The notes below the pieces were generated by a model. It was not told the DNA's origin. It worked only from the letters and a program-made list of their open reading frames with translations, and did no database searches. From Trypanosoma brucei gambiense DAL972 (taxonomy: Eukaryota; Euglenozoa; Kinetoplastea; Trypanosomatida; Trypanosomatidae), in NCBI RefSeq assembly GCF_000210295.1, contig NC_026739.1:1-64000 (forward strand): a stretch of DNA of 64,000 nt. Direction: 5' to 3'. Positions 22,286 to 36,673 of the stretch are shown piece by piece (position 1 is the stretch's first letter; each line of letters opens with the position of its first letter). Made by a program: the position numbers and the translations under genes.

Positions 22286-24216
22286 CGAGGGTCCGAAAGT
22301 TTTGTATATTCTGAGCGGGTTCTGGGTGCTGTGTATCTTGTGCCATAACCACAGTTTTCTTAAGGGCACTTCCCACTCGTATATTGCGCCTCTGGTGTGT
22401 GGAGACGCCAGTGTGGCGCCGGTTGTGCTGATATTTTTGGTGCTTCCCCCTTGGGTTTTATGTGTACCGTCGGTAGCATCGATGTGTATGTAAAGGCTGC
22501 CCAACACGCTAGGGACACTCACACGTGTCAGGCGGTAGGGGTTATATTTGCTGCTCTTCAAAATAACTTAAGCAAATTGGCACCATGAACAGACGGGTAA
22601 ACAGAAATATTGCACGCACCGTCCTTTTTTTGTTTTTGGTTTGACTTGTCTTATCATATTTTACCTTACTTGCCTCCCTTTTTGATCGCTAATGGCGGGT
22701 CGCAGACAAAACATTTATTAATTATGAATATTTCGGTGTGGTTGTGCAAAATTTAAGCAAGCAGTTATGCAACAGATATTGGGGCCTCTGTGGACCCGTT
22801 TTCTTTTTTTTTTTTTCAACCCTACCATTGGGTTCCTCCCCCTTTTCGCCTCTCTGATACGCCCACTTCATTCCTCGTTTGATGTACTGGACCACCTTCC
22901 CCACGATCAACTGCCTCCGCTTGCAGGACACCATCGCTCTGAAATATCTCATCTTCGCCACCTTTTGTTCCGTTTAAGGGCAGTATCGGGTCAACCGCTG
23001 TTGAAATATAGGTACTGGTGTTTTGCGTGGTTGGTGGGGAGGGAGGGGGTTTCTATCGATAACATTTGGCAGGCAGAAAACTGGTTTGCATTCCTCCTTG
23101 CGAGTGAACTAAAGGCAAGCGGCTGGTACAGCCTAGAGAATCATGATAGGGTAGTTTCTATACATCCACAACCGCTGTCCCCTAGAGGATCTCCTCTTCT
23201 CCCTCTAGAGTTGAGGTATCCATGTCCCTGAATCGGGTTTGATAACTACGATATTGTGATGTCTCAAAGGAAGGGTCTGAAAGGGCTGCCCGTCATTCAC
23301 TTGGTTAATGACACGCACGAAATACTCATGATTGTTATCAACCCTATCAAATAAATGTTACCCCCAGAAAGCTACATTACCCGTAGTGTGTCTAATGACC
23401 ACAGCTGTGACGGGGATGCTGGGGATTCACAATGTCGTGTGGAGTCCGTAGGTGAATTTTCCGCCCAAAAGTCTCGAGGTGGTGGGACAGGGGTGGAGGG
23501 ACAAAAAGAGGGAGAGAGAGTTTGTGTGGCCGTCCTCCTCCATTAACGTGAAATAATATGGGACAGGGAGAGCTTGTCTGTTCTCTTTACAACCAGTTTA
23601 CTGTGGGAGTCGTGCTCTAAGCTCGTTGAAAGCTGAGAACGGGCAGCTGTTGGATGCCCACGGGCCTGCAGCCACCAAATTGTGCAACCACGCAAACTCA
23701 CAGGGATGTTATGACACGACTTGCCTCGCCTGGGTAGTTGAGTGCTGCACCACACGTAATGGGTACGTTGAAGCAGCTTCCAAGGCGCAGATGCCTGAGT
23801 TGCATAGTTGCCATGCGTCTGTCACCACAGCAGTCACGCCGACGACTATGCCACCAATTCCACAACAAGGCTCCAAAGCAGCTCCATAATTAGTAATGAA
23901 ATGTCAGTAGCAAAGAAAACTACGACACACATGAAATACATATACGTGTTTGTGTGACACCATTAGCTACCAGCGTGTCGGTTGTCCCTTTCTATCATTT
24001 GCTCGCAATTTACAGTGACATCATAAACGAGTCGCCTCTCGCTACCTTGACGTGCCTTCATTGCTTTTTAAGCAATGTTTTGGTTTTGTCGGGAACTTGT
24101 TATAGCATCCAACTGTCTGGAAGTGTAATCTTACTGATTTCTATTTTCCCTCTTTTGGTATTCTTCCTTAGGACATAAGATTTCACACACGAAAAGTGTC
24201 ACACATTACCGAAAAT
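22286..24216. other. Intergenic between the LRR and GRESAG4 genes
   Basis: 1.9 kb. A 154-codon frame (22767-23231, ATG start) has no recognisable domain and a low-complexity start, so I do not call it a gene. The pyrimidine tract at 24141-24169 followed by AG at 24170-24171 is a good trans-splice acceptor for the downstream cyclase and gives a 5' UTR of about 45 bases. Confidence 0.5.
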
Positions 24217-27200
24217 ATGAGTTGGCAGGAAGGTGGTGGAAGAGGATGTGTGTACCCTCATGGAAACTGCAGGCGGAACCTTACCGCAAGGAGCCCTGCA
24301 AGGCGTTACAGCATGTACAAGCACTCACCTGTCATTACTGCTATGTCACTGCTACACTTGTTGCCTTTGCTACTCATGTGGATGCCACCTGTGTGCGCAG
24401 AAAACGGTAATGTGACGGTAAATGTGCTATCCATGATGTACAGCCTCGGTTTCACCACTCCTGAAGTTAACGCCATTAATGCCGGCTTTGACGCATCACT
24501 GAGTGCCCACAGCTGGAAGACGGGCTCCGGTGCGACAATATCTGTCATCCGTCCCTCATCACCCAATGCGACAATCGAGGACATATTTCAGCTGGGGGTG
24601 AAACAAAGTGAAGGGAAGTTATTAGTTGTATTCGGGCCCCTGGGTACTAATCACGTCTTAAAGAACAGTGATGAACTGAAGAAACATGATCTTGTTGCCA
24701 TCGCTCCCGTTGCGTACTCCAGTGAGGTCCGTGGTTGGAACCCTCACCTTTATTTCATAAGTGTCGAACCCAATGCTGAACTCCTCACCCTCATTCGTTA
24801 TGCTGTTGTTTACCTCCGTGTCCCACGAATAGGTATGATGTACGAAAAGGACAACACCGCCAGTATGGGAGCGTATGAGTTTACTGTGCGAGTATTGGCG
24901 ATGTTGGGTCGCCATTTATGTGGAGTGTTCGTTGTGAAGGATAGTGAGAATCAAAATATCTCTGAGGATGATTTGAACACCAGGTGGAGACAATTTGTTG
25001 CTACGCGCCCACAGGCTATATTGTTGTTTTCATCCCTGGGTAATACAGCAAAGTGGTTCATCAAGAAGGTAGCACAGGACAACCGCACTGCCAATGCGTA
25101 TCTTCTTTCTACTTCACTACAGCAACATTTTTTGATCAAGATGTGGCGTGAGGCATTGGTGTTAGCTAATCGTACATTTACTCCTGGACAGCTGATCACA
25201 ACTGGAACAGTGCCGCTCGCTAATGATAATCAGTCCTCACTGATTCAGCACTTCCAGCGTGACATGAACAACTACCTGGATACAAACAGTGACTGGAAGG
25301 GCTTTGCGAAACCCGATCACTACCTTGAGGACGACGGTTTAGGTGAGATGATGGTGTATGGGTGGCTTGCGGGAGAAGTTCTCTTCGAAGCTCTGAATAA
25401 CGCCCCACAGCTGACGAACCGTACATCATTCAGGGAATCTCTGTACAAGCAGCGTCGCTACGTGATTGATGACCTTGTGGTTGGTGACTTTGGTGGTGAG
25501 TGCAATGAGGCCGTTGCATTACAGGGTGCCATGTGTGAATGCAATCAAGGTGGCAGTATGGTATATATGAAGAGTATAATGGATGGCTTCCGACTCAGAC
25601 CTTTGTGGGAAGGGTTCCTAACGTGGGGTGTATCAGAGTGCTCAAGTGCCAATGTACAAGTAAGCGCGCCATTGAGTGGCCTCTTTGTGATTCTGGTGGA
25701 TAACGCAATTGTTTTCCGAGCGACTATGAGGTGGTTCCTTGGCGCTCAGGCCCTGGATGAGGCATATGATGTTGACAATAGAATATTTTTCCATCCCCTA
25801 ACAGTATCTTCAGAGAATGTGACGCAATCCCTTGAGCAAGTACGGGACAACAGGGATGTATCTGCAGTATTTGGTATCGTTCCAGCGGCGATGTTGGACA
25901 CACCGAATATGATGTTCATCAGTCCTATGGTGGTGGGCATCCGCCAGAACGGGTTTAGGAGAAACGTAATACACTTACTGCCTGTGCTTGCGCAGCAACT
26001 TTATGTGCTTGCTGTGTATCTCTCCAACACTTCTTCCAGAGGAGTAAATGCATTCATACGCGGTGAGCAAGCAGGGGAGATCAGTAGCCTGCTGTACAAG
26101 TCATTGGTTACGTTTGGTGTGCCGCTTGATTCCAGCAAGACACTTGGTGATGGTGACCCGATATCGTCATATCTCTCGGGTAATAGAGATGTGTTTACTA
26201 TTGGACTCACTCTCACTGACGTTGCTGCAGTTGCGCGGCACCTTCAGACCCACCGCAGGGCACGTGTGTTTGTTGGGTTCAATGACCTTGCAATGTACTA
26301 CGATGAGTTTGTGGCTGCGTTTAATGCGAGTAAAGAGTCTATTGCTAGCTCAGAGCGGCTCCTATTCGCGACGAGTTTTCCACACTGGGCGGAGAAGGAC
26401 ACGAAATCAGATGTGGTTGCGAGTTTCCATCGCATTGTGAATGAATCGCATTGGGATCCACTAACGTTTATCGGTTTTGTTGCAGCTCGGCTGCTTCAAG
26501 TGATTCTCCCGAATATGAAGAAAGTGAATGCAGAGCTGCTGGCAGACCGCATTTACACGGAGTCCAACATCAAAGTGGATGACATGCGATTTGGACCCTT
26601 CAGTGATGTGGAATGTGTTTCTGGTACGAGTGTTTCGGCAAATGAGTGTGCCTCAAACTTTGGATCCACAAACATTTCTGTATGGTCGATGGCGCGTGTG
26701 CTGAATTCAAGCTTGCCCAGAACACAGGTTGGGATGACACCGTCTATGGACTATGTTATTCCGCAAGAGGGTCAGCTCACACGGTCACAGATAGCCGGCA
26801 TAGCTATCGGGTGCGTAGTCGGCTTCATATTGTTTATTGCCCTTGGTGTGCTCCTACGCATCTCCCTGCGGAATGCTCGTGATAACAATCTTGCACCCAA
26901 GGAGCCAACGGACCCCGTGACACTAATATTTACTGACATTGAGAGCAGCACTGCGTTGTGGGCTGCACACCCTGAACTGATGCCCGATGCCGTCGCCGCG
27001 CATCATCGTATGGTCCGTTCACTGATTGGGAGGTATGACTGCTACGAAGTCAAAACTGTAGGGGATTCGTTCATGATAGCGAGTAAGAGTCCTTTCGCTG
27101 CCGTCCAACTCGCACAGGAACTACAGCTGTGTTTCTTGCAACATGACTGGGGAACAAATGCAGTTGATAATTCTTACCGGCACTTCGAGGAGCAATTCAC

Positions 27201-27954
27201 GGAGGGAGAATGTGAGTACACGCCGCCAACTGCGCGGTTGGATCCTGAAGTGTACAGTCGTTTGTGGAATGGCCTGCGTGTACGTGTTGGAATCCACACC
27301 GGGTTGTGCGACATCCGACACGATGAAGTGACGAAGGGATATGACTACTATGGGCGGACCCCAAACATGGCAGCAAGGACGGAGAGTGTAGCAAATGGTG
27401 GTCAGGTGCTGATGACAGGCTCAACATACATGTCACTGTCAGCTGAGGATCGTAAGCAAATTGATGTCACTGCACTTGGTGATGTTGCACTTCGCGGTGT
27501 GAGTGATCCGGTTAAAATGTACCAGTTGAATGCCGTGCCTGGCCGCAACTTTGCTGCATTACGGCTGGACCGCGAATACTTTTTTGATGAGGGCGAGGAT
27601 GGCACGACAACCTCCACAAGCGACCACAGTTCTTCACGTGCGGAGCTGAGTGAATCAGCTCAGATAATTGCAACTGCACTACAGTCGCTGTTAAGCACGT
27701 TCAAGACAGCACAGCGTGAGAAGTTGTTGCTGCCGTATTGTGAGCGTTGGCGTGTGCCTCTTCCCCGTAAAGCTGCATCCGAGTGGGATGACGCCTACTG
27801 TGAGGAAGTGGTGCGTCGCATTGCAGTTAAGGTTGGGCGTGTCGCTGACCATTGCGCTCATAGTGGAAGTGAGTCGTCAAGTACGCAAGGCAGTTCATCA
27901 ATTATTATCGTCCCTCTTCACGACCTGTACTGCCGTGAAAATTATTCTATTTAA
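24217..27954 (+). CDS. GRESAG4: Receptor-type adenylate cyclase GRESAG4, intact
   Basis: A 1,245-residue single-pass receptor cyclase that makes cAMP from ATP under the plasma or flagellar membrane. The start is the first ATG after the splice acceptor at 24170-24171; an inner ATG at 24313 sits directly before the signal peptide (LLHLLPLLLMWMP) and could be used instead. A periplasmic-binding-protein-like ectodomain of about 800 residues with many N-glycosylation sites follows. The transmembrane helix is near residues 858-883 (IAIGCVVGFILFIALGVLL). The class III cyclase domain starts near 900: FTDIESS carries the first metal Asp, GDSFM the second, and the domain continues through GYDYYGRTPNMAAR. 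The C-terminal tail is Ser/Thr/Glu-rich. In T. brucei such proteins act in social motility and in blunting early host innate responses. The frame is uninterrupted; it is the healthy relative of the pseudogene at 7763-11340. Confidence 0.95.
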   Translation: MSWQEGGGRGCVYPHGNCRRNLTARSPARRYSMYKHSPVITAMSLLHLLPLLLMWMPPVCAENGNVTVNVLSMMYSLGFTTPEVNAINAGFDASLSAHSWKTGSGATISVIRPSSPNATIEDIFQLGVKQSEGKLLVVFGPLGTNHVLKNSDELKKHDLVAIAPVAYSSEVRGWNPHLYFISVEPNAELLTLIRYAVVYLRVPRIGMMYEKDNTASMGAYEFTVRVLAMLGRHLCGVFVVKDSENQNISEDDLNTRWRQFVATRPQAILLFSSLGNTAKWFIKKVAQDNRTANAYLLSTSLQQHFLIKMWREALVLANRTFTPGQLITTGTVPLANDNQSSLIQHFQRDMNNYLDTNSDWKGFAKPDHYLEDDGLGEMMVYGWLAGEVLFEALNNAPQLTNRTSFRESLYKQRRYVIDDLVVGDFGGECNEAVALQGAMCECNQGGSMVYMKSIMDGFRLRPLWEGFLTWGVSECSSANVQVSAPLSGLFVILVDNAIVFRATMRWFLGAQALDEAYDVDNRIFFHPLTVSSENVTQSLEQVRDNRDVSAVFGIVPAAMLDTPNMMFISPMVVGIRQNGFRRNVIHLLPVLAQQLYVLAVYLSNTSSRGVNAFIRGEQAGEISSLLYKSLVTFGVPLDSSKTLGDGDPISSYLSGNRDVFTIGLTLTDVAAVARHLQTHRRARVFVGFNDLAMYYDEFVAAFNASKESIASSERLLFATSFPHWAEKDTKSDVVASFHRIVNESHWDPLTFIGFVAARLLQVILPNMKKVNAELLADRIYTESNIKVDDMRFGPFSDVECVSGTSVSANECASNFGSTNISVWSMARVLNSSLPRTQVGMTPSMDYVIPQEGQLTRSQIAGIAIGCVVGFILFIALGVLLRISLRNARDNNLAPKEPTDPVTLIFTDIESSTALWAAHPELMPDAVAAHHRMVRSLIGRYDCYEVKTVGDSFMIASKSPFAAVQLAQELQLCFLQHDWGTNAVDNSYRHFEEQFTEGECEYTPPTARLDPEVYSRLWNGLRVRVGIHTGLCDIRHDEVTKGYDYYGRTPNMAARTESVANGGQVLMTGSTYMSLSAEDRKQIDVTALGDVALRGVSDPVKMYQLNAVPGRNFAALRLDREYFFDEGEDGTTTSTSDHSSSRAELSESAQIIATALQSLLSTFKTAQREKLLLPYCERWRVPLPRKAASEWDDAYCEEVVRRIAVKVGRVADHCAHSGSESSSTQGSSSIIIVPLHDLYCRENYSI

Positions 27955-31482
<3,528 letters not shown>

Positions 31483-34400
31483 AAAAGACACCGTTTCTTC
31501 CAAAGACTGCGCGGGAGTTGCTCCTAAATTGCATTTCCTTCTCTCCTCGTAACATTAAGTGGTCGTTTTGTTGTTTTTTCTTCTTTCCTCTCGCGTGTGG
31601 AGGCGAGGCTGAAGACGAACTGCAGCGTCAGACTGCCAAGTGTGAGAAAGAGCGTGAAGTGGTGTGGGGATGATGCCAACGAAGATCTTTTTAATTTTTG
31701 GATGTGGGCTTACGTAGTTCGCTGGTAAATATACTTAAGATCTTTCTTTTTTTTTTTGTTGTTGTTGTATGTCTTTTTGATTTTGTTGTATTGACTGAAT
31801 TATTCCCCTTGAGCTTTCTTGTCTTGTACGATACGTTGGCGAGAAGCTGGTTAAACGAAAACTTTGAAGGAAAAAAATGTGGGATGTGTTTGTGTCTGTT
31901 TGTGTGTGTAAACGTAATGGAGGCTTCCCCCCCCCCCATTAGTGGCATGGATGCATTTCCGATGCCGACATGCGGTTTTCGGTGAGGGAACAATGCGCCT
32001 CACCGTATCATGTACCGTGAACTACAAGCCACAAAAATATGTGCTTGAATAGTAAGTCCTCCCAACTTCATTTCATGACCAGGAAATTAATCATGTCAAG
32101 CCATTGAGCAACTTTTTCTCTTCAGTGGTATGCCTTTGTTCGTTTTCAAAAAAAAAAAAAGGAAGAATAAAGAGAAAGGGAGTGGGAAAACTTTTTTTTT
32201 TGCTATATGTGCCTTTTCTAGTGTGTGCGAGTGCCCGCTGCGAGGAATTGAGCTTTCTCCTTTCCTTCCTTTTCCTCCTTTCCCCTCTCTATGGATGAAT
32301 CCAATTTAGGGTCCGCCGCTTTCTTGCTCGCTCCCGCCGTACGCAAAGGAATTATGCCGTTTACCTCAATCAGTTTTTTAGGGCGGCTTGTGGAAGTGCC
32401 TTCATCAGTACCGCTTACACCTTTGTTTCCCGGGTTAAACACACCTCCCGCGAAAAATAAATGAATAATAAATTCAGTTTATATTATATGTAATCATCCC
32501 AAATGCGGCGGGTGGCTCTGCTGCCTTGATGGAGAGCGGGCGGAGGTCCTTGTGAGGGTTTACAGCCGCCCTTTCAGTTTTTCTTTACTAACGTTCCTGC
32601 GGTGGAAATCATTCGCATTATCAGAGTATTGTACGGTGTCTTAAGTTGATGTTTGCAGTAGCGGACCGGTGGACAAGACGAGCGAAGGTTCACCGCGCAA
32701 GGGCGAGAAAAAGCTTTCCCGCACGCTGATTACAGCAGAAAACCTCACTTCTCCTCGGTCTACTTTAAAATCAATGTTGTCGACGCTCGGTTATTGTGAC
32801 AGCGGGATTGCTTTTACAAGCAACACGTTGTCTTCTTTTTTTGTTTATTTCCTGTTGGGGTCCGTTGGAGTGGCGTTAAAGGCCTTGCTTTGGCGACAGG
32901 GCCGCCCAACAGGGTTTGGCTGGGGGCGTGACATCGCACTGGCGTCCATCACGTCCAGCGGGTTACTGGCGTGGTGAAGTCGCAGCTTTCTTTCAAGTGA
33001 GAATCCCCTGCTTGGCGGGAAAAAAATGGCTCTGCTTCTGATGGGAAAGGAGGAATTTTGTATTCTTTGACTTACTCCTGCGGTGATGTTGTGTTTGTGG
33101 TCCGCTTTTCAAGGGTGAGACCTCCGGGTTCTTAAACGGCACCATCCTCCCCGTTGGTCAGTTCTTTCGCGAAAAGGGTTTGTGTCCGCCGTGTTGGTTG
33201 CTGGATCGCCAACCCACAGAAGTTGCCGTTCCTCCACAGCATAGTTGTGTGAACAATGTTCCCCTTTGAGCAGATTAGCGTCGTCTCCATGCCTTGTTTC
33301 CTACTGCACCCGCTGCATTTGCATGCCTCAGTTGCGCAGTTAAGCATATCTTCATTCCTGTTTTCCGTGAGAGGCGAAGGGTTGCCGTGTCCTCAAGAGA
33401 GGTGTCCTTGAGGGTTGCAGTCTTTTACCGTGCTGGTTAGCTCCACGGTCTCCACCGAAAAGGGGAGAGCCCGAACGCTGGTTTCCCCATTTCCCCGTCT
33501 TTTCCATCAAGAACCCCTTGCTTTTAGTAGGTATTAGATCGGTAACTGGGAGATTGTAGCGGGTGTTCGTGTGTGGGGAGCGTTGCGCACTCGCACGGTT
33601 TTAAAATGGTTGTTATGTCAAAGCTGTTATTTCCCTTTTGTTCACTATGCCATTTGTTAACCATCTTCCAGTTGTTTGTTATACTCCTATCGATGGATTG
33701 TCACTCCTTCAAATATGGTGCTGTAGTTTGAATACTCTCTTGGTGTGCCGCAAAGTGTGGGATACATAACGTGCCACAAGCTAGCGCTTCCAAGGGGGTC
33801 TAAACTCGGGAACTGTGAGTGTGAGTCTCGAACCAATGCGATGGTTCTGGTCTGCGCTGAAGGACATTTTATAGGGCCCCCGGATCCTCCCTGTGCCCAA
33901 CTCGGTGATGCTGAGGTCGATGAATTCCTTCGTTCGCTACGAAACAAAGCATTGGGTTTGGTGGCATTTAGTGCGGTGCCTTCGATGGTGTTGTGCTTTC
34001 CTCTCCTGGAATGTGCTGGCTCGGGTTAAGATTTTAGCGGGTGCGAGGGAATGCGGCCCAACTTTTTTGCGCGAAATTTCTTGCATTGACTTGCCGCGTA
34101 ACCCATGGTGGTTTCGTCAGCCTGGTAGGAGCTGAGACAGCAGCATAATGGGTGGATATTCTCGTATCCATTCGTGTGGGCATGCTCCCCACTTGCATGG
34201 GTTCCATTTTTGAAACATTGGTGCACTGGGGGTGTGTTCCGTAGGAAGGGCCGCGCGGTTGGGGCTTTAAAAGCACGACTGTAACATCTATATAGTGAAG
34301 TGGCGGGTGTACGAGTTGGGAGTGCAACATTTGAGTGCGGTGTTTGTCCTGCATGCCCCCGACTGCTGGTTTTCAGACTTCTTCGATGCCCGGTGTTTCG

Positions 34401-34769
34401 TAGCAAAACATACCGCTGCCGGCCTAAATGCCGCTGATTCACCACAAAGTGCTTTTCAGTGCCCCCAAACTGGATTTCCAAACTTCTGACAAGTGTATTG
34501 TTCCGAGTATGGTGAGCGGACCCCTTCTCTATTATCAATTCTCAAAAACTCTTCGGGAGTCAGGGCCCACGGAACCGAGGGGGCGGATGAGGGAGAGGGG
34601 GAAACAACAATTCCGCACCGCGAACAGGCACCGCTCCCCTGGACCTCTTCCTCAGATGTGAGGTGCAGTCAGCCTTTGTTGTCATTGGGGTTAGGTGGGA
34701 AGGTGTGTGCCAGTAGGTTGTGAGGTGAAAGCGTTTTCAGATGCATAGTGAGCTTAATGTCCTTTTCAC
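31483..34769. other. Intergenic, HpHbR to procyclin promoter, no supported gene
   Basis: 3.3 kb with T and A runs (31747-31758, 32149-32161), a C run at 31929-31938, and open frames of up to about 170 codons without domains (34026-34538 minus, 33745-34029 plus). It contains one copy of an exact 30-bp sequence (33408-33437) that recurs at 42027-42056. This stretch must contain the boundary between polymerase II and polymerase I transcription. No tRNA-like box pair was seen. Confidence 0.45.
33408..33437 (+). repeat. 30-bp direct repeat flanking the procyclin locus, copy 1
   Basis: Identical by eye to 42027-42056, with dissimilar flanks. The two copies are 8.6 kb apart and enclose the whole procyclin unit. 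Confidence 0.85.
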
Positions 34770-34930
34770 AGTATATCGTGTCTGATAGGTATCTCTTATT
34801 AGTATAGTCGAATACTAGTCAATAGTGCATTTTGTGCAAAATGTCCATTTTGTGGCAGTGATGGGGTTGTTTTATGCTATTCCGTGTCTCTGGGTGGGCG
34901 TGCATTGAAAATAGGGGTTATTAGGTGAGT
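34770..34930 (+). promoter_or_regulatory. Putative procyclin (RNA polymerase I) promoter
   Basis: The segment upstream of GPEET procyclin, with landmarks such as GCATTTTGTGCAAAATGTCC near 34826 and GTTGTTTTATGCTATTCCG near 34868, looks like the procyclin promoter used in trypanosome expression vectors. Procyclin genes are unusual protein-coding genes transcribed by polymerase I, and initiation is known to occur roughly 85-100 bases before the splice site of the first gene, here about 34920. The limits given are approximate and inferred from that distance. Confidence 0.65.
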
Positions 34931-34973
34931 ACTGAGTTTAACATGTTCTCGTGATCGCTGCACGCGCCTTCGA

Positions 34974-35041
34974 GTTTTTTTTCCTTTTCCCCATTTTTTT
35001 CAACTTGAAGACTTCAATTACACCAAAAAGTAAAATTCACA
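34974..35041 (+). promoter_or_regulatory. Pyrimidine tract, splice acceptor and 5' UTR of GPEET procyclin
   Basis: T-rich tract 34974-35000, then AG at 35009-35010, leaving a 31-base 5' UTR. From 34986 the sequence is identical to that before the EP gene (36234 onward). Confidence 0.8.
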
Positions 35042-35127
35042 ATGGCACCTCGTTCCCTTTATCTGCTCGCTATTCTTCTGTTCAGCGCGAACCTCTTCGC
35101 TGGCGTGGGATTTGCCGCAGCCGCTGA
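34986..35127 (+). repeat. 142-bp identical 5' module of the procyclin genes, copy 1
   Basis: Splice acceptor, 5' UTR and the signal-peptide codons of GPEET are identical by eye to 36234-36375 of the EP gene. The two genes diverge immediately after the signal peptide. Confidence 0.9.
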
Positions 35128-35386
35128 TGAGTCGGCTAGCAACGTTATCGTGAAGGGAGGCAAAGGAAAGGAGAGGGAGGACGGCCCTGAGGAGCCGGAA
35201 GAAACCGGACCAGAAGAGACCGGACCAGAAGAAACCGGACCAGAAGAGACGGGGCCGGAAGAGACGGGGCCGGAAGAGACGGGACCAGAGGAAACTGAAC
35301 CTGAACCTGAACCTGGTGCTGCAACGCTGAAATCTGTTGCACTTCCGTTTGCAGTCGCGGCTGCTGCTCTCGTTGCCGCATTCTAA
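35042..35386 (+). CDS. GPEET: GPEET procyclin
   Basis: 114-residue precursor of a major surface coat protein of insect-stage trypanosomes. A signal peptide covers about residues 1-27 ([14 protein letters not shown]). A short charged segment ([11 protein letters not shown]) is followed by GPEEPEET and six perfect GPEET pentapeptides, then three EP dipeptides and the GPI-addition signal ([20 protein letters not shown]). GPEET is known to be phosphorylated on Thr in the repeats, lacks N-glycosylation, and marks early procyclic cells. No N-glycosylation sequon is present after the signal peptide, in line with that. It is the first gene of the polymerase I unit, directly downstream of the promoter. 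Confidence 0.98.
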   Translation: MAPRSLYLLAILLFSANLFAGVGFAAAADESASNVIVKGGKGKEREDGPEEPEETGPEETGPEETGPEETGPEETGPEETGPEETEPEPEPGAATLKSVALPFAVAAAALVAAF

Positions 35387-36233
35387 GCGGATGCAAGCGT
35401 GTGAAGCGCCTCGGAGGAACGAAACCCCTTTGAAAAGGTGGCTTTCGTTTATATATTCTCCATCTGGTGCATCGTGTTTATTTCGTATTATTCCCTGTCA
35501 AAAGCTGCGGATATTCATTTAATATTCTTTTCGTTATATTTTTTTAGTTCTATCCTTTATTTTATCCGTTTTAATCGTCTTCTGAGACCCACAGCCCTGT
35601 AGATTTCTGTGATGTTTCGGTTGCGTATTCCATAATTTTAAGCGTTTCACTTCTATTTTTTTTCATTCCTTTGAATTTGGATCTTAAAATTATTATTGGT
35701 GCCTTGTGTTATTGTGCGTGCTGCGTGTGAATTTGGCGCTCTGCCTTTTAATTTGTTGGATGAGCTATTTCATTAAATTTTTTGCCTTCTCTTCTTTTGG
35801 GTTCGAATAATAGTTCCTTCTAAACCTTCAGGCCAGAAATGGGAAACAAGTGTTAGACCGGCCAACTTGGGCGAAGGGGTCTGCATGTTGCTTTATTTCA
35901 TTGGTGGTTTTATGTGCAGTGTTTCCTTGCTTCAGATGGGCCCCCCACTGCTGCGTTTCTGCTGGAGAAACGATGTTGGAGGTTGACGGGTGTGTGCTTT
36001 TGAAGACTTTGTATGAATATGGAAGGAAGCTCGCAGCGGTTACTACAGGCAGTTAAGGGCTGAGTGCTGTGCCTTTTCTATTGCCTCTCCCCCTCTTGAG
36101 CTATTCTTGTCGGGAGAGTGATTTATATATCCGAGTTTCGGTTAATTGTCCCTTAGGGATGAAAGGCACCTCAGAGATGAGAGGGCAATGCAACGCTGGT
36201 TATCCCAGTTGATGTGCGCATTCATATATACCA
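35387..36233. promoter_or_regulatory. GPEET 3' UTR and GPEET-EP intergenic region
   Basis: Procyclin expression is controlled mainly by 3' UTR elements. A small potential stem-loop (AACCCCTTTGAAAAGGTGG, about 35424-35442) and a U-rich segment (35518-35580, containing TTATATTTTTTTAG) are in the places where the family has its stabilising stem-loop and bloodstream-repressive element. Similar U-rich sequence is present after the EP gene near 36808-36852. No gene is supported; the 68-codon frame at 35850-36056 is not convincing. Confidence 0.5.
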
Positions 36234-36375
36234 TTTCCCCATTTTTTTCAACTTGAAGACTTCAATTACACCAAAAAGTAAAATTCACAATGGCACCTCG
36301 TTCCCTTTATCTGCTCGCTATTCTTCTGTTCAGCGCGAACCTCTTCGCTGGCGTGGGATTTGCCGCAGCCGCTGA
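36234..36375 (+). repeat. 142-bp identical 5' module of the procyclin genes, copy 2
   Basis: Identical by eye to 34986-35127 at a constant offset of 1,248 bp. It includes the splice acceptor AG at 36257-36258 and the 31-base 5' UTR. Confidence 0.9.
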
Positions 36376-36673
36376 AGGACCAGAAGACAAGGGTCTTACT
36401 AAGGGAGGCAAAGGCAAAGGCGGGAAGGGAACCAAGGTCAGCGACGACGATACCAATGGCACTGACCCTGAACCCGAACCCGAACCCGAACCCGAACCTG
36501 AACCTGAACCTGAACCCGAACCCGAACCTGAACCCGAGCCAAAGCCAGAACCTGAACCGGAACCCGAACCCGAACCTGAACCTGAACCAGAACCTGAACC
36601 TGGTGCTGCAACGCTGAAGTCTGTTGCACTTCCGTTTGCAATCGCGGCCGTTGGTCTCGTTGCCGCATTCTAA
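36290..36673 (+). CDS. EP3: EP procyclin (EP3-like)
   Basis: 127-residue procyclin precursor. The signal peptide is identical to that of GPEET. The mature N-terminal region contains one N-glycosylation sequon (NGT, just before the repeats), which separates it from the unglycosylated EP2 isoform. The rod has 22 dipeptides, 36470-36601: 21 are Glu-Pro and one is Lys-Pro (in the middle), then the GPI signal ([18 protein letters not shown]). EP procyclins coat the procyclic form, and their Glu-Pro rods resist tsetse proteases. Linkage behind GPEET on the same unit is the reason for the EP3 assignment; the isoform is not certain from the protein alone. The antisense frame over the rod is a repeat artefact. 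Confidence 0.93.
   Translation: MAPRSLYLLAILLFSANLFAGVGFAAAAEGPEDKGLTKGGKGKGGKGTKVSDDDTNGTDPEPEPEPEPEPEPEPEPEPEPEPEPKPEPEPEPEPEPEPEPEPEPGAATLKSVALPFAIAAVGLVAAF

Noticed and set aside
22767..23231. 154-codon frame with an ATG upstream of GRESAG4
   Set aside because: The N-terminal part derives from a T run, no domain or signal is recognisable, and codon use is unlike neighbouring genes.
33800..33850. B-box-like GGTTCGAGAC on the minus strand, as a possible tRNA
   Set aside because: There is no matching A box at a suitable distance and no cloverleaf can be drawn.
34026..34538. 170-codon minus-strand frame before the procyclin promoter
   Set aside because: Opposite to the local transcription direction, no domain, His/Thr/Arg-rich composition typical of an antisense or random frame.
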